Position numbers and translations under genes: made by a program. A stretch of DNA of 64,000 nt from JAEULH01 sp963789785 (GTDB lineage Bacteria; Pseudomonadota; Alphaproteobacteria; Rhodospirillales; Defluviicoccaceae), in the NCBI GenBank assembly GCA_963789785.1, contig CAWBNC010000017.1, forward strand, positions 62,001 through 126,000, written 5' to 3'. This document shows, in pieces, positions 1 to 8,568 of this stretch. Positions within the stretch are counted from its first letter, which is position 1; each line of letters opens with the position of its first letter. The notes under the pieces were generated by a model. It did not search any database and had not been told where the DNA came from. It was given only the letters and a program-made list of their open reading frames with translations.

Positions 1-1
1 C

Positions 2-970
2 GAGGTCGCCCGCTACAATTGCGAGAGCCAGGATCACGGTCTCGACGGGGCCCTCGATCACCGGCTGATCGCCGAGGCGTGGCCGGCGCTCGACGGCCGT
101 CGCCCCGTCCAGATCGACGTTCCGGTGCAGAACACCAACCGCATCGTCGGCGCGATGCTGTCCGGCGAGGTCGCCAAGCGCTACGGCCATAAGGGTCTGC
201 CGGACGATACGATCCGGGTTCGCTGCATCGGTACCGCCGGCCAGAGCTTCGGCGGGTTCCTGGCCCACGGCATCACCCTTGAGCTCGAGGGCGACGCCAA
301 CGACTACGTCGGCAAGGGGCTGTCGGGGGGGCGGATCATCGTCCGGCCGTCGGCGGAGAGCCCGATCGACCCGCACGACAACATCATCATCGGAAATACC
401 GTTCTCTACGGTGCGATTGCCGGCGAAGCCTTCTTTCGCGGCGTCGCCGGGGAGCGGTTCGCGGTGCGTAATTCCGGGGCCTACGCGGTGGTGGAAGGCG
501 TCGGCGACCACGGTTGCGAGTACATGACCGGCGGCTGCGTCATCGTTCTCGGCCAGACCGGGCGGAACTTCGCTGCCGGGATGAGCGGCGGCGTCGCCTA
601 TGTCTTCGACGAGGACGGCATGTTCGAGCGGCGCTGCAATCTTGCCATGGTCGAGCTGCAGCCGATCGCCGACGAGGACGAGCGCCTTGAGGAGATGTAC
701 CATCAGCGCGGCGACCTTGGGGCGCATGGGCAGGTCGAGATCATGCACGACATGACCCGGTTCGATGCCGAACGACTGCGCGCGTTGATCGACAAGCACC
801 GCCGCTACACCGGCAGCCGGGCGGCGACGAGAATGCTGGAGAACTGGAACGATTACCTGCCCCGGTTCGTCAAGGTCATGCCGGTGGACTACCGCCGGGC
901 GCTGGAGCAGATGCAGGCACGTTGGCGGCCGACGGAGCGGACCGGCGTCAGCGTCGCGGTCGGGTATTAG
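2..970 (+). CDS. gltB: Glutamate synthase (NADPH) large subunit, C-terminal part
   Basis: The frame is open from base 2, so the gene starts before the window; about 322 residues are visible. This is the C-terminal glycine-rich beta-helix domain of the glutamate synthase alpha subunit, with the motifs GAMLSGEVAKRYGHKGL and GKGLSGGRIIVRP and the typical YNCESQDHGLDGALDHR stretch near the left edge. The enzyme makes two glutamates from glutamine and 2-oxoglutarate; this domain holds the amidotransferase and FMN domains together. Two bases separate its TAG from gltD, so the subunits are co-transcribed. Family assignment is firm; the catalytic N-terminal domains cannot be judged here. Confidence 0.97.
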   Translation, partial: EVARYNCESQDHGLDGALDHRLIAEAWPALDGRRPVQIDVPVQNTNRIVGAMLSGEVAKRYGHKGLPDDTIRVRCIGTAGQSFGGFLAHGITLELEGDANDYVGKGLSGGRIIVRPSAESPIDPHDNIIIGNTVLYGAIAGEAFFRGVAGERFAVRNSGAYAVVEGVGDHGCEYMTGGCVIVLGQTGRNFAAGMSGGVAYVFDEDGMFERRCNLAMVELQPIADEDERLEEMYHQRGDLGAHGQVEIMHDMTRFDAERLRALIDKHRRYTGSRAATRMLENWNDYLPRFVKVMPVDYRRALEQMQARWRPTERTGVSVAVGY

Positions 971-972
971 CC

Positions 973-2424
973 ATGGGCAAGCCAACCGGATTCAAGGAGA
1001 TCGCGCGCCGGGATCGTGCCTACGAGTCGATCAGCACACGCGTGCGCCATTGGAGTGAGTTCACGGTGCCGATGGAGGAGGCCGAGCTCTCGCGTCAGGG
1101 CGCGCGCTGCATGGACTGCGGCATCCCGTTCTGTCATCAGGGCTGTCCGGTCAACAACATCATCCCGGACTGGAACGACCTCGTTTACAACGGCGACTGG
1201 CGGGAAGCCCTGGACGTCCTCCACTCGACCAACAACTTCCCGGAATTCACCGGGCGGATCTGTCCGGCCCCGTGCGAGGCGGCGTGCACCCTCAACATTT
1301 TCGACACCCCCGTCACCATCAAGACGATCGAATGCGCGATCATCGACAAGGGCTGGGAAAACCGCTGGGTTCTGCCGCAGATCCCGACCCATCGCACCGG
1401 CCGCCGCATCGCCGTCGTCGGTTCCGGACCGGCCGGAATGGCCTGCGCCCAGCAGCTTGCCCGCGCCGGCCACTGGGTCGTCGTCTTCGAGAGACAGGAC
1501 CGGATCGGCGGACTGCTTCGCTATGGCATTCCCGATTTCAAGATGGAAAAGCACCTGATCGACCGTCGGATGGCGCAGATGCAGGCGGAGGGCGTCGAGT
1601 TCCGGCCGAACAGCAACGTCGGCGACGCGATCCCCGCCGGCCGGCTGGCCGAGGAGTTCGACGCGGTCGTCCTCTCGGGCGGCGCCGAGCACCCCCGCGA
1701 TCTGCCGGTACCGGGGCGCGAACTCGGGGGCATTCACTTCGCAATGGATTTCCTGACCCAGCAGAATACGCGCGTCGCCGGCGGCACGGTTGGGGCAGAG
1801 GACGCCATCCTCGCGGCCGGGCGCAAGGTTGTGGTCATCGGCGGCGGCGACACCGGCTCGGACTGCGTTGGCACCTCGATCCGGCAGGGGGCTGAGTCGG
1901 TCACCCAGCTCGAGATCCTGCCGCGGCCGCCCGAGCACGAGGACAAGGCGCTGACCTGGCCCGACTGGCCGCTGAAGCTGCGCACGTCGACCTCGCACGA
2001 GGAAGGCTGCGCGCGTGACTGGTCGGTGTCGACCAAGGCCCTCCACGGCAACGGCCGGGTCGAGGCCCTCGAGATGGTCCGGGTCGACTGGGAGAAGGAC
2101 GAAAACGGCGGCTGGAACCTCCGCCCGCAGGCGGGCAGCGAGTTCCGGATCGAGACCGATCTGGTGCTGCTCGCCATGGGCTTCGTCCACCCGCTGCACG
2201 ATCGCCTGCTGCAGGATCTGGGCGTCGAACTCGACGCCCGCGGCAACGTCAAGGCGGATACCGAGGGCGAGCCAGGCGCCTACCAGACCAGCAATCCGAA
2301 GGTCTTTACCTGCGGCGACATGCGCCGCGGCCAGTCGCTGGTCGTCTGGGCTATCCGCGAGGGTCGCCAGTGCGCCCGCTCGGTCGATCAGATGCTGATG
2401 GGATTCTCCGAGCTGCCGAGATAG
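973..2424 (+). CDS. gltD: Glutamate synthase (NADPH) small subunit
   Basis: 483 residues, the usual length for the beta subunit, which passes electrons from NADPH through FAD and iron-sulfur clusters to GltB. N-terminal cysteine motifs CMDCGIPFCHQGCPVNN and ICPAPCEAAC bind two 4Fe-4S clusters. An FAD Rossmann motif VVGSGPAGMACAQQLA lies near residue 150 and an NADPH motif VVIGGGDTGSDCVG near residue 290. I chose the ATG two bases after the gltB stop; an in-frame start 51 bases upstream lies inside gltB and would add non-homologous residues. It is intact and the last strongly conserved gene of the gltBD operon. Confidence 0.97.
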   Translation: MGKPTGFKEIARRDRAYESISTRVRHWSEFTVPMEEAELSRQGARCMDCGIPFCHQGCPVNNIIPDWNDLVYNGDWREALDVLHSTNNFPEFTGRICPAPCEAACTLNIFDTPVTIKTIECAIIDKGWENRWVLPQIPTHRTGRRIAVVGSGPAGMACAQQLARAGHWVVVFERQDRIGGLLRYGIPDFKMEKHLIDRRMAQMQAEGVEFRPNSNVGDAIPAGRLAEEFDAVVLSGGAEHPRDLPVPGRELGGIHFAMDFLTQQNTRVAGGTVGAEDAILAAGRKVVVIGGGDTGSDCVGTSIRQGAESVTQLEILPRPPEHEDKALTWPDWPLKLRTSTSHEEGCARDWSVSTKALHGNGRVEALEMVRVDWEKDENGGWNLRPQAGSEFRIETDLVLLAMGFVHPLHDRLLQDLGVELDARGNVKADTEGEPGAYQTSNPKVFTCGDMRRGQSLVVWAIREGRQCARSVDQMLMGFSELPR

Positions 2425-2453
2425 CGCGCGGAGGCAGTGACGAGGAGTTGCCG

Positions 2454-2696
2454 ATGATCGTCTACGATATGCACTGTGGCAACGGCCACGTCTTCGAGGA
2501 GTGGTTCACCAGCGTCGGGGATTACGACAGCAAGGCGGCGGCGCATCGCCTTGCCTGTCCCGAATGCGGCGATACCGTCGTTACGAAGGCTTTGTCGGCG
2601 CCTCGGGTGAATGCTGGCGCGGCGAGACCGGCGGAAACGCCGTGCGGACTGCCCGCGTGCGGTACGGGCGGCTGCCAGATGATGAACGGCGGCTGA
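2454..2696 (+). CDS. Short DUF1178-type zinc-ribbon protein
   Basis: 80-residue protein starting MIVYDMHCGNGHVFEEWF, the opening of DUF1178 proteins. The pairs C-GNGH and CPEC and a second cluster C-GLPAC-GTGGC suggest zinc binding. Most DUF1178 relatives that I know are about 140 residues, so this is a short form or a related FmdB-like protein. The start is the ATG preceded by a purine-rich GAGGAG stretch; the longer frame upstream overlaps gltD. It sits 29 bases after gltD and is probably in the same transcript. The function of the family is unknown. Confidence 0.75.
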   Translation: MIVYDMHCGNGHVFEEWFTSVGDYDSKAAAHRLACPECGDTVVTKALSAPRVNAGAARPAETPCGLPACGTGGCQMMNGG

Positions 2697-2715
2697 TCCG
2701 GCGGCGGTCGCTCCA

Positions 2716-3111
2716 GTGCCTGCCAATCGGCTGGCCTCGGCCTGCCTTGCCATGGCGGGGGTGAACGGCTTCCTCGCCGTGGCCGCCGGCGCATACGGCC
2801 GTCATGCTGTGAGCGAGGCCTACCCGCGCGAGATCATGGCCATCGCCTCGCAATATCAGCTCGGCCATGCGCTCGCGCTGCTGGCGGTCGCTTGGCTCGC
2901 CGCCTCTGGAGAGGCGCGCTGGCTGTCGGCGGCCGGTTTCGCCGCCGTCGCCTTTACCCTCGGCATTCTGCTGTTTTCCGGCACCCTTTATGCCTTCGCC
3001 CTGAGCGGCGATCTGCCGATCGCCGGCACCGCGCCGGCGGGCGGTTTCCTTCTGATGGCCGGGTGGCTGACGTTCGTCTGGATCGGCGCGCGCGGCCTGC
3101 TGCGCCGGTAA
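2716..3111 (+). CDS. DUF423 family membrane protein
   Basis: 131 residues with four hydrophobic segments, starting at a GTG (MPANRLASACLAMAGVNGFLA). It matches the DUF423/YgdD family of small inner-membrane proteins: the N-terminal helix followed by a GAYGRHA motif, then QYQLGHALALL and SGTLYAFAL are typical. The biochemical role is unknown. It begins 19 bases after the DUF1178 gene and is followed directly by a hairpin with a T-run, so it probably ends the gltBD transcript. Confidence 0.85.
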   Translation: MPANRLASACLAMAGVNGFLAVAAGAYGRHAVSEAYPREIMAIASQYQLGHALALLAVAWLAASGEARWLSAAGFAAVAFTLGILLFSGTLYAFALSGDLPIAGTAPAGGFLLMAGWLTFVWIGARGLLRR

Positions 3112-3130
3112 CGGCGAGCCGATACGAGAA

Positions 3131-3153
3131 AAGCCGGCCCGAAGGCCGGCTTT
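3131..3153 (+). terminator. Rho-independent terminator after DUF423 gene
   Basis: Perfect stem AGCCGGCC / GGCCGGCT with a four-base loop, preceded by A bases and followed by TTT, 20 bases after the DUF423 stop. The flanking A and T runs let it work in both directions, and it lies between convergent genes (DUF423 and pckG). Confidence 0.75.
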
Positions 3154-3177
3154 CCGTCGTCTTGCCGCTGGCTGTCT

Positions 3178-3283
3178 CTAGATCAACCTGCTATCGGACG
3201 GCATCGTCCGATAGCAGAAAGTTGATCAGTTTACAAAAGACCGAGCATCTCATCTGCGCCCGTCGGGGCGCAGGATGCTCTAG
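3178..3283. repeat. CTAG-bounded double-hairpin repeat, copy A
   Basis: Two adjacent imperfect hairpins with CTAG at both outer ends. The left hairpin pairs GATCAAC with GTTGATC and CTGCTATCGGACG with CGTCCGATAGCAG. A linker containing TTTACAAAAGA follows. The right hairpin pairs GAGCATC with GATGCTC and CTGCGCCC with GGGCGCAG. The right-hand CTAG contains the TAG stop codon of pckG, which reads on the minus strand. Related copies lie at 18817, 34562 and 37583. It sits between convergent genes and could act as a bidirectional terminator. Confidence 0.85.
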
Positions 3284-5118
3284 CCGGCCATCTTCCACAC
3301 TTCCGGCGCGGCGCCGGCGCGCTCTTCGAGAGCCTTGCGCTGGCGTTCGAGTTCCTCCGGCAGACGGTCGCCGAACTTGGCGAAGAACTGCCTGATCTCC
3401 TCCGCTTCGGCGAGCAGTCCCTGACGGTTGATGTCCATGATGCCGTGGTACTTCTCCCGGGTGAAGTCCAGGCCGGCCCAGGTGATGTCCTCGTAGCGCG
3501 GCATCAGGCCGAACGGGCTGTCGACGGCTTCGGCGTTGCCGTTGACCCGGTCGACGATCCACTTCAGCACCCGCATGTTCTGCCCGAAGCCCGGCCAGAT
3601 GAACTTGCCGTTCTCGTCCTTGCGGAACCAGTTGACCCGGAAGATCTTCGGCAGCTTGTAGCCTTTGCCTTCCATATTCAGCCAGTGGTCCCAGTAGTCG
3701 GCCATGTTGTAGCCGATGAAGGGTAGCATCGCGAACGGATCGCGGCGGATCGCGGCCTGGCCGATCGCGGCGGCGGTCGCCTCGGAGCCCATGGTCGCGG
3801 CCATGAAGACGCCGTGCTTCCAGTCGCGGGCCTCATAGACCAGTGGGAAGGTCTTCGACAGCCGACCGCCAAAGATGAAAGCGTCGATGGCGACGCCCTG
3901 GGGATCTTCCCACGCCGGGTCGATCGTCGGACATTGCCCGGCCGGCGCCGTAAAACGCGCGTTCGGATGGGCCGCCGGATGATCCATGTCCGGAGTCCAG
4001 TCGTTGCCCTTCCAGTCGATAGCGTGGCTGGGCTTGGGGCCGTCCATGCCTTCCCACCAGACATCGCCGTCGTCGGTGAGCGCGACGTTGGTGAAGATTG
4101 AGTTGGCCTTGATCGAGTCCATCGCCATCGGATTGGAGTCGTATGACGTACCCGGGGCGACGCCGAAGAAGCCGTACTCGGGGTTGATGGCGCGCAGCGA
4201 GCCATCTGGCGCCGGCTTGATCCAGGCGATGTCGTCGCCGATGGTCGACGCCTTCCAGCCCCCGAACCCCTGCGGCGGCAGGATCATGGCCAGGTTGGTC
4301 TTGCCGCAGGCGCTGGGGAACGCAGCGGCGACGTATGTTTTCTCACCCTTGGGCGACTTCAAGCCCGAGAATGAGCATGTGTTCGGCCATCCAGCCGTCG
4401 TCGCGGGCCATCACCGAGGCGATGCGCAGCGCCAGGCACTTCTTGCCGAGCAGCGCGTTGCCGCCGTAGCCGCTGCCGTACGACCAGATCTCGCGGGTCA
4501 CGGGGAAGTGGCAGATGTACTTCTTGCTGATGTCGCCCTCGCACGGCCACGGAACGTCCTTCTGGCCTGGCTTCAGCGGAGCACCGACCGAGTGGACGCA
4601 AGGAACGAAAAAGCCGTCGCCGAGGACGTCGAGGACCTTCTGTCCCATCCGGGTCATGATCCGCATATTGCAGACCACGTAAGGCGAGTCAGTGATCTCG
4701 CATCCCGATCTGCGCGATCGGCGAGCCCAGCGGGCCCATGCTGAAGGGAATGACGTACATCGTCCGTCCCTTCATACAGCCGTCGTAGACGCCCTTGAGG
4801 ATCGTCTTCATCTCGGCCGGATCCATCCAGTTGTTGGTCGGTCCAGCTTCTTCCTTGGTCTTCGAGCAGATGTAGGTCCGCTCCTCGACCCGAGCGACAT
4901 CGCTCGGGTGCGAGCGTGCTAGGTACGAGTTCGGCCGCTTATCGGGGTTCAACCGGGTGTAGGTGCCCGAAATCGACCATTTGCTGGCTGAGACGGTCGT
5001 ATTCTTCCTGCGATCCGTCACACCAGTACACGCTGTCCGGCTTGCAGATGCCGGCGATCTCCTCGACCCAAGCCAGAAGCTTGGTGTTGGAGGTCCGGTC
5101 GCGTCCAGTTGTTGTCAT
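3280..5118 (-). CDS. pckG: Phosphoenolpyruvate carboxykinase (GTP), frame broken three times
   Basis: Converts oxaloacetate and GTP to phosphoenolpyruvate and CO2, the entry step of gluconeogenesis. The product reads from ATG 5118 in four successive frames; the shifts fall near 4971, 4703 and 4357. Each is an extra base, and removing all three gives 611 residues, the normal GTP-type length. Hallmarks include RPNSYLARS, MGPLGSPIAQIG and the kinase loop FPSACGKTNLAM with its reactive cysteine. A GAGGGA ribosome site precedes the start. The conserved sequence on both sides of every shift argues for assembly indels rather than old decay, though a pseudogene cannot be excluded. The stop codon lies inside repeat copy A. 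Confidence 0.9.
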
Positions 5119-5337
5119 GAGTCACTCCCTCGCGTTGTCACATCCCGTGGAACCGCGCCGTCGTCCCCACGAGAGGCATCGGCTGGCGGACCGCGTTTGC
5201 TAGTTATATGGGCGTTTCCGTGATATATTCCGCCCAATACTAAGCCTTTTCGGGTTGCGTGCAAGCGCGGGACGGACGAATTCTAAGATGTTCCGTACGC
5301 GTTTGAAATACATGTCGAATGGTGCGACGGTGGCAAA

Positions 5338-6075
5338 TCAGCCGCCGGTCTGTTCGTCGCCGTCGTTCACAATGCGATCGAAAACGAGCGCGAGTTCCTC
5401 GGCGGTTCCCACCGGCGACGGGAAGTCCAGCCGGGCAAGGGCGCCGCGGCGGCGCAGGTCGCAGCCCTCGGGATCGACGGCGATCAGCCGCCAGCCGGCG
5501 CCGGGACGCGCCAGCAGCCGCTGCGCCGCCTGCGCGACGGCGTCCGCCTTGTCTTCCTGCAGCCGCGCGAGGATGTCGGGCTCGGCGGCGGCGATCTGCG
5601 CCGCCGCACCCAGATCGAACATGACCTCACCGGCGCCGAACCACATCGCCCGACCGAAGCCGCCGACGAAGTGGGCGCGCTCGACTGTCATCCTGTAGAC
5701 GTTGAAGTCGGTGAAGCCGGCGTAGAGCGCCGCCGACGGGTGGCGGGCGAGGAAACGCCGCCGGTGGCGTTCGTCCCCAGTCCTGACGACACGCCCGAGC
5801 AGGCTCACCCGCGGCCCGGTCTGCGGGTTGGCCCGGTGCGAGGCCGCCTTGATCAGCAGGCTGGCGCGGTCATCGCCACCGAGGTTGCGAGTATGGTCGG
5901 AGAGGTCGGACAACAGCAGGATCGGGCTCGCGTCCGTGTCGCAGGCGACGGTGACCAGGGAGGCGTAGGGCCAGCCGCCGCCGGCTTCGCCATCGCCGGC
6001 GTTCCCGCTCAGGCTGGTCGCCAGCGCCGCCGACCGGGCGCGTCGGATCAGGCTCCGCGCTTCGGCTCCGCTCAC
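5338..6075 (-). CDS. HugZ-like PNPOx-fold protein with C-terminal DUF2470-like domain
   Basis: 245 residues starting at a GTG that overlaps the stop of the CBS gene. The first 150 residues have the split-barrel flavin-binding fold of pyridoxamine-phosphate-oxidase-like proteins (RRARSAALATS, PYASLVTVACD, PILLLSDLSDHTRNL, RVSLLGRV). The last 80 form a helical DUF2470-like domain seen in HugZ and other heme-utilisation proteins, which bind or degrade heme. Its place as last gene of the DUF1538/PII/CBS operon may be incidental or may hint at a redox or flavin role. Family assignment is good; heme activity is an inference. Confidence 0.8.
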   Translation of the reverse strand: MSGAEARSLIRRARSAALATSLSGNAGDGEAGGGWPYASLVTVACDTDASPILLLSDLSDHTRNLGGDDRASLLIKAASHRANPQTGPRVSLLGRVVRTGDERHRRRFLARHPSAALYAGFTDFNVYRMTVERAHFVGGFGRAMWFGAGEVMFDLGAAAQIAAAEPDILARLQEDKADAVAQAAQRLLARPGAGWRLIAVDPEGCDLRRRGALARLDFPSPVGTAEELALVFDRIVNDGDEQTGG

Positions 6076-6506
6076 GCGGTCGCCTCCGCTCCGCGCTCAT
6101 TGTCCGCGGGCCCGCGAAGGACGAGATCGCGCAGGGTGACGATGCCCACTGGGGCGCGGTTGACGTCGACCACGAGCGCTCGGGAGAGATTGAATCGGAT
6201 CAGAAGGCGCACCGCGTACTTGCCTTGCATGTCGACCGGCAGCGTGAGCACCGGTTTCGACATGACCTCGTAGACGTTGACCCGCTCGGCGGCGCGATCC
6301 TTGGCGATGACCTCGCGCGCGACATCGGTGACGACGATGAGCCCGAACTCGTCGAACGCGTCACGGCGCTCGACGACCAGCGAGCTGACGCCGGCATCGC
6401 GCATGGCCTCGATCGCTTCGGCGACCGTCGCCGTCAGCGCGATCTTGCGCACCATCGGGCTCATGACGTCGCCGACGCGCACAATTCCCGCTTCGCCCTC
6501 GCTCAT
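6072..6506 (-). CDS. Two-CBS-domain protein
   Basis: 144 residues made almost entirely of two CBS motifs (VGDVMSPMVRKIALTATVAEAI...DAGVSSLVVE and VYEVMSKPVLTLPVDM...RALVVD...PVGIVTLRDLV). Such pairs fold into a Bateman module that senses adenine nucleotides. There is no attached enzyme or channel domain, so it probably regulates a partner in trans. It overlaps the PII-like gene upstream by four bases (ATGA) and the HugZ-like gene downstream by four bases (GTGA), which implies translational coupling with the DUF1538 operon. Confidence 0.88.
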   Translation of the reverse strand: MSEGEAGIVRVGDVMSPMVRKIALTATVAEAIEAMRDAGVSSLVVERRDAFDEFGLIVVTDVAREVIAKDRAAERVNVYEVMSKPVLTLPVDMQGKYAVRLLIRFNLSRALVVDVNRAPVGIVTLRDLVLRGPADNERGAEATA

Positions 6507-6853
6507 ATCCGCTCCGCTATCGCGCTGAAGAGGGCGTGGGCCTGGGTCCGCAGGCCGACCGCGTCCTCGATCGCCACCTGGAAGGCGATGCCGGCTCCGG
6601 GCTCATTCTCGAATTTGCCCGCCCGCGCGATCGTCTCGAGAATCTCGCGGGCTTTCGGTTCGGCGACGAGAAACAGCAGGATGTCGCGCTGGGCGGTAAC
6701 CTCGAGCCCGAGGAAGCTCTTTTCCGGAGTCAGGCCCTCGCCGCGGCAGTTGGTAATGACAGTCGCTCCGGTCGCCCCGGCGGCGCGGGCGGCATCGAGG
6801 ACCGCGTCCGTTCGATCCTCGGAGACGAAGGCGAAAATCAGCTTCAGATTCAT
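6503..6853 (-). CDS. PII-like regulatory protein
   Basis: 116 residues with a PII-like ferredoxin fold: MNLKLIFAFVSEDRTDAVLDAARAAGATGATVI followed by a GEGLTPEKSFLGLEV loop and a RDILLFLVAE strand. It lacks the canonical T-loop tyrosine context of GlnB/GlnK, so uridylylation and glutamine synthetase control are unlikely. It is better viewed as a transporter-associated PII, comparable in logic to SbtB or GlnK with AmtB. The gene overlaps both neighbours by four bases. Partnership with the DUF1538 membrane proteins is inferred from gene order. Confidence 0.8.
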   Translation of the reverse strand: MNLKLIFAFVSEDRTDAVLDAARAAGATGATVITNCRGEGLTPEKSFLGLEVTAQRDILLFLVAEPKAREILETIARAGKFENEPGAGIAFQVAIEDAVGLRTQAHALFSAIAERI

Positions 6854-7641
6854 GATTTCGCGGCTCCCGAAACGCTCTTCCGCCGCAGCCGGGTCGCGAG
6901 CCAGACATAGGCGAGCACCGACATAATGGGGCAGACGCTGGCGAATGCAATCAGCCCGAAGCCGTCGATGAGCGGGCTGCGTCCGGGGATACCGGCAGCG
7001 AGGCCGAGACCCAGCGCCGCGACCACCGGCACCGTCACCGTCGAGGTCGTCACGCCGCCGGTGTCGAAGGCGAGCGGGATGATCGCCCGCGGCGAGGTCA
7101 GGGTCTGGCCCATGACGATGATGTAGCCGACGGAAATGTAGAGCGCCAACGGCGTCCCGGTGACGATGCGGAAGACACCGAGGGCGACCCCAAAGGCGAC
7201 GCCGACGGCAACGGCGAGGCGCAGTCCGAGGGCGGGAATGGTCCCGCCCGACGTCTCCTGAGCCTTAAGGGCGACCGCGATCAGCGCCGGCTCGGCGATG
7301 GTGGTGGTGAAGCCGATGGCAGCGGCAAAGATGTAGACCCAGTGGTAGTCGCGCCAGTCGATGGCTGCCGCGCTGCCGCTGTCGCTCGCGCCGGCGGAGG
7401 TGGCCAGCTCGGCCAACTGGACCGCCATGGTCCGGCCGATCGGAAACAGCGCCTCCTCGAGCCCGACAAGAAACAGGGTCATGCCGACGAAGACGTAAAG
7501 AACGCCGAGCGCGATCCGCCGCGGGTTCGCCAGCGGCCGGCGCAGGACACCGAGCTGGAAGACGAGCATGACGACAACGATCGGAGCGAGGTCGAGGATC
7601 GTAGCCCAGCCGGTACTCAGCGTCAGCGTCAGGAGCTCCAT
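6850..7641 (-). CDS. DUF1538 membrane protein, second of pair
   Basis: 263 residues with at least seven hydrophobic segments. Family signatures are LAPIVVVMLVFQ at the N-terminus, FTTTIAEPALIAVA near residue 120 and the DTGGVTTSTVTVPVVAALGLGLA segment near residue 200. The upstream gene has the same three motifs, so the two are paralogous halves of what some bacteria may encode as one long protein. I chose the ATG one base after the stop of the preceding gene. DUF1538 proteins look like transporters, but no substrate is known to me. Confidence 0.85.
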   Translation of the reverse strand: MELLTLTLSTGWATILDLAPIVVVMLVFQLGVLRRPLANPRRIALGVLYVFVGMTLFLVGLEEALFPIGRTMAVQLAELATSAGASDSGSAAAIDWRDYHWVYIFAAAIGFTTTIAEPALIAVALKAQETSGGTIPALGLRLAVAVGVAFGVALGVFRIVTGTPLALYISVGYIIVMGQTLTSPRAIIPLAFDTGGVTTSTVTVPVVAALGLGLAAGIPGRSPLIDGFGLIAFASVCPIMSVLAYVWLATRLRRKSVSGAAKS

Positions 7642-7642
7642 C

Positions 7643-8395
7643 TCAGCCGCCCGCGCGCCAGGCGCCGACAATGCCGAACAACAGCACGAACATGATCGGG
7701 GTGAGGCTGGCGAAGGCGATCAGGCCGAAGCCGTCGGCGACCGGGTTGCGCCCGCGGATCGACCGGGCGAGACCGACGCCCAGCGCGGCAACCAGAGGGA
7801 CGGTGACGGTCGATGTGGTGACGCCGCCGGAGTCATACGCGATTCCGACGATCTCGGCCGGCGCCAGCGGTGTCAGGGCGACGACGCCGACGTAGCCGCC
7901 GATGATCAGGAGCTGGATCGGCCAGCCCTTGAGGATCCTGAAGACGCCGATGACGAGAGCGGCGCCGACGGCAACCGCGACCCACAGGCGGAGCTGGAAG
8001 GCGTAGGCTACAACCGCTTCGCCGGACCCGGCGATGGTCCCGGCTTCGGCGGCGGCGCGTGCGCCTTCGGCGGCGATGGCGATCAGCGCCGGCTCGGCGA
8101 ACGTGGTGCCGAAGCCGAGGGCGAACGCGAAGAGGAGCAACGCGCTCAGGCTGCCCTTGCGGACGAAGGCCCCGGCCATCGCGCCGCCGAGCGGAAACAG
8201 CCCCATCTCAAGGCCGCGGACGAACAGAGTGAGGCCGAGGACGACGAAAGCACAGCCGACCAGCACATCGCCCAGATTGGGGAACGGCTGGCCCAGGACA
8301 ATGAGCTGGAAGAAGACGATAACGATCGCCAGCGGCGCCAGATCGCGGACGGCCGCCGCGATGAATCGCAGTACGCGGCGCAGAAGGGACATCAT
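7643..8395 (-). CDS. DUF1538 membrane protein, first of pair
   Basis: 250 residues, strongly hydrophobic, opening MMSLLRRVLRFIAAAVRDLAPLAIVIV. It carries GTTFAEPALIAIA and SGGVTTSTVTVPLVAALGVGLA, the motifs shared with the downstream paralogue. Two adjacent ATGs (8395, 8392) could both serve; a longer reading upstream has no family similarity. It heads a five-gene minus-strand operon (DUF1538, DUF1538, PII-like, CBS, HugZ-like) whose promoter must lie in the 173 bases shared with the divergent cmk gene. Confidence 0.85.
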   Translation of the reverse strand: MMSLLRRVLRFIAAAVRDLAPLAIVIVFFQLIVLGQPFPNLGDVLVGCAFVVLGLTLFVRGLEMGLFPLGGAMAGAFVRKGSLSALLLFAFALGFGTTFAEPALIAIAAEGARAAAEAGTIAGSGEAVVAYAFQLRLWVAVAVGAALVIGVFRILKGWPIQLLIIGGYVGVVALTPLAPAEIVGIAYDSGGVTTSTVTVPLVAALGVGLARSIRGRNPVADGFGLIAFASLTPIMFVLLFGIVGAWRAGG

Positions 8396-8568
8396 TCCGG
8401 CATGGGCTTGCAGAAGAGGTGAATGGCGGGATCGAGACGAAACATCGTTCCGGCTTGGCCGGGAAGTCCCGGATAGTGCGCGAAGGGCGCGGCGAAATCC
8501 ATTGCGGCCTTGCCGGCAGGGCCAGCCTGCCACTACCGTCCGCTCGTGCCGGAGAGAGGACAGGCGCT

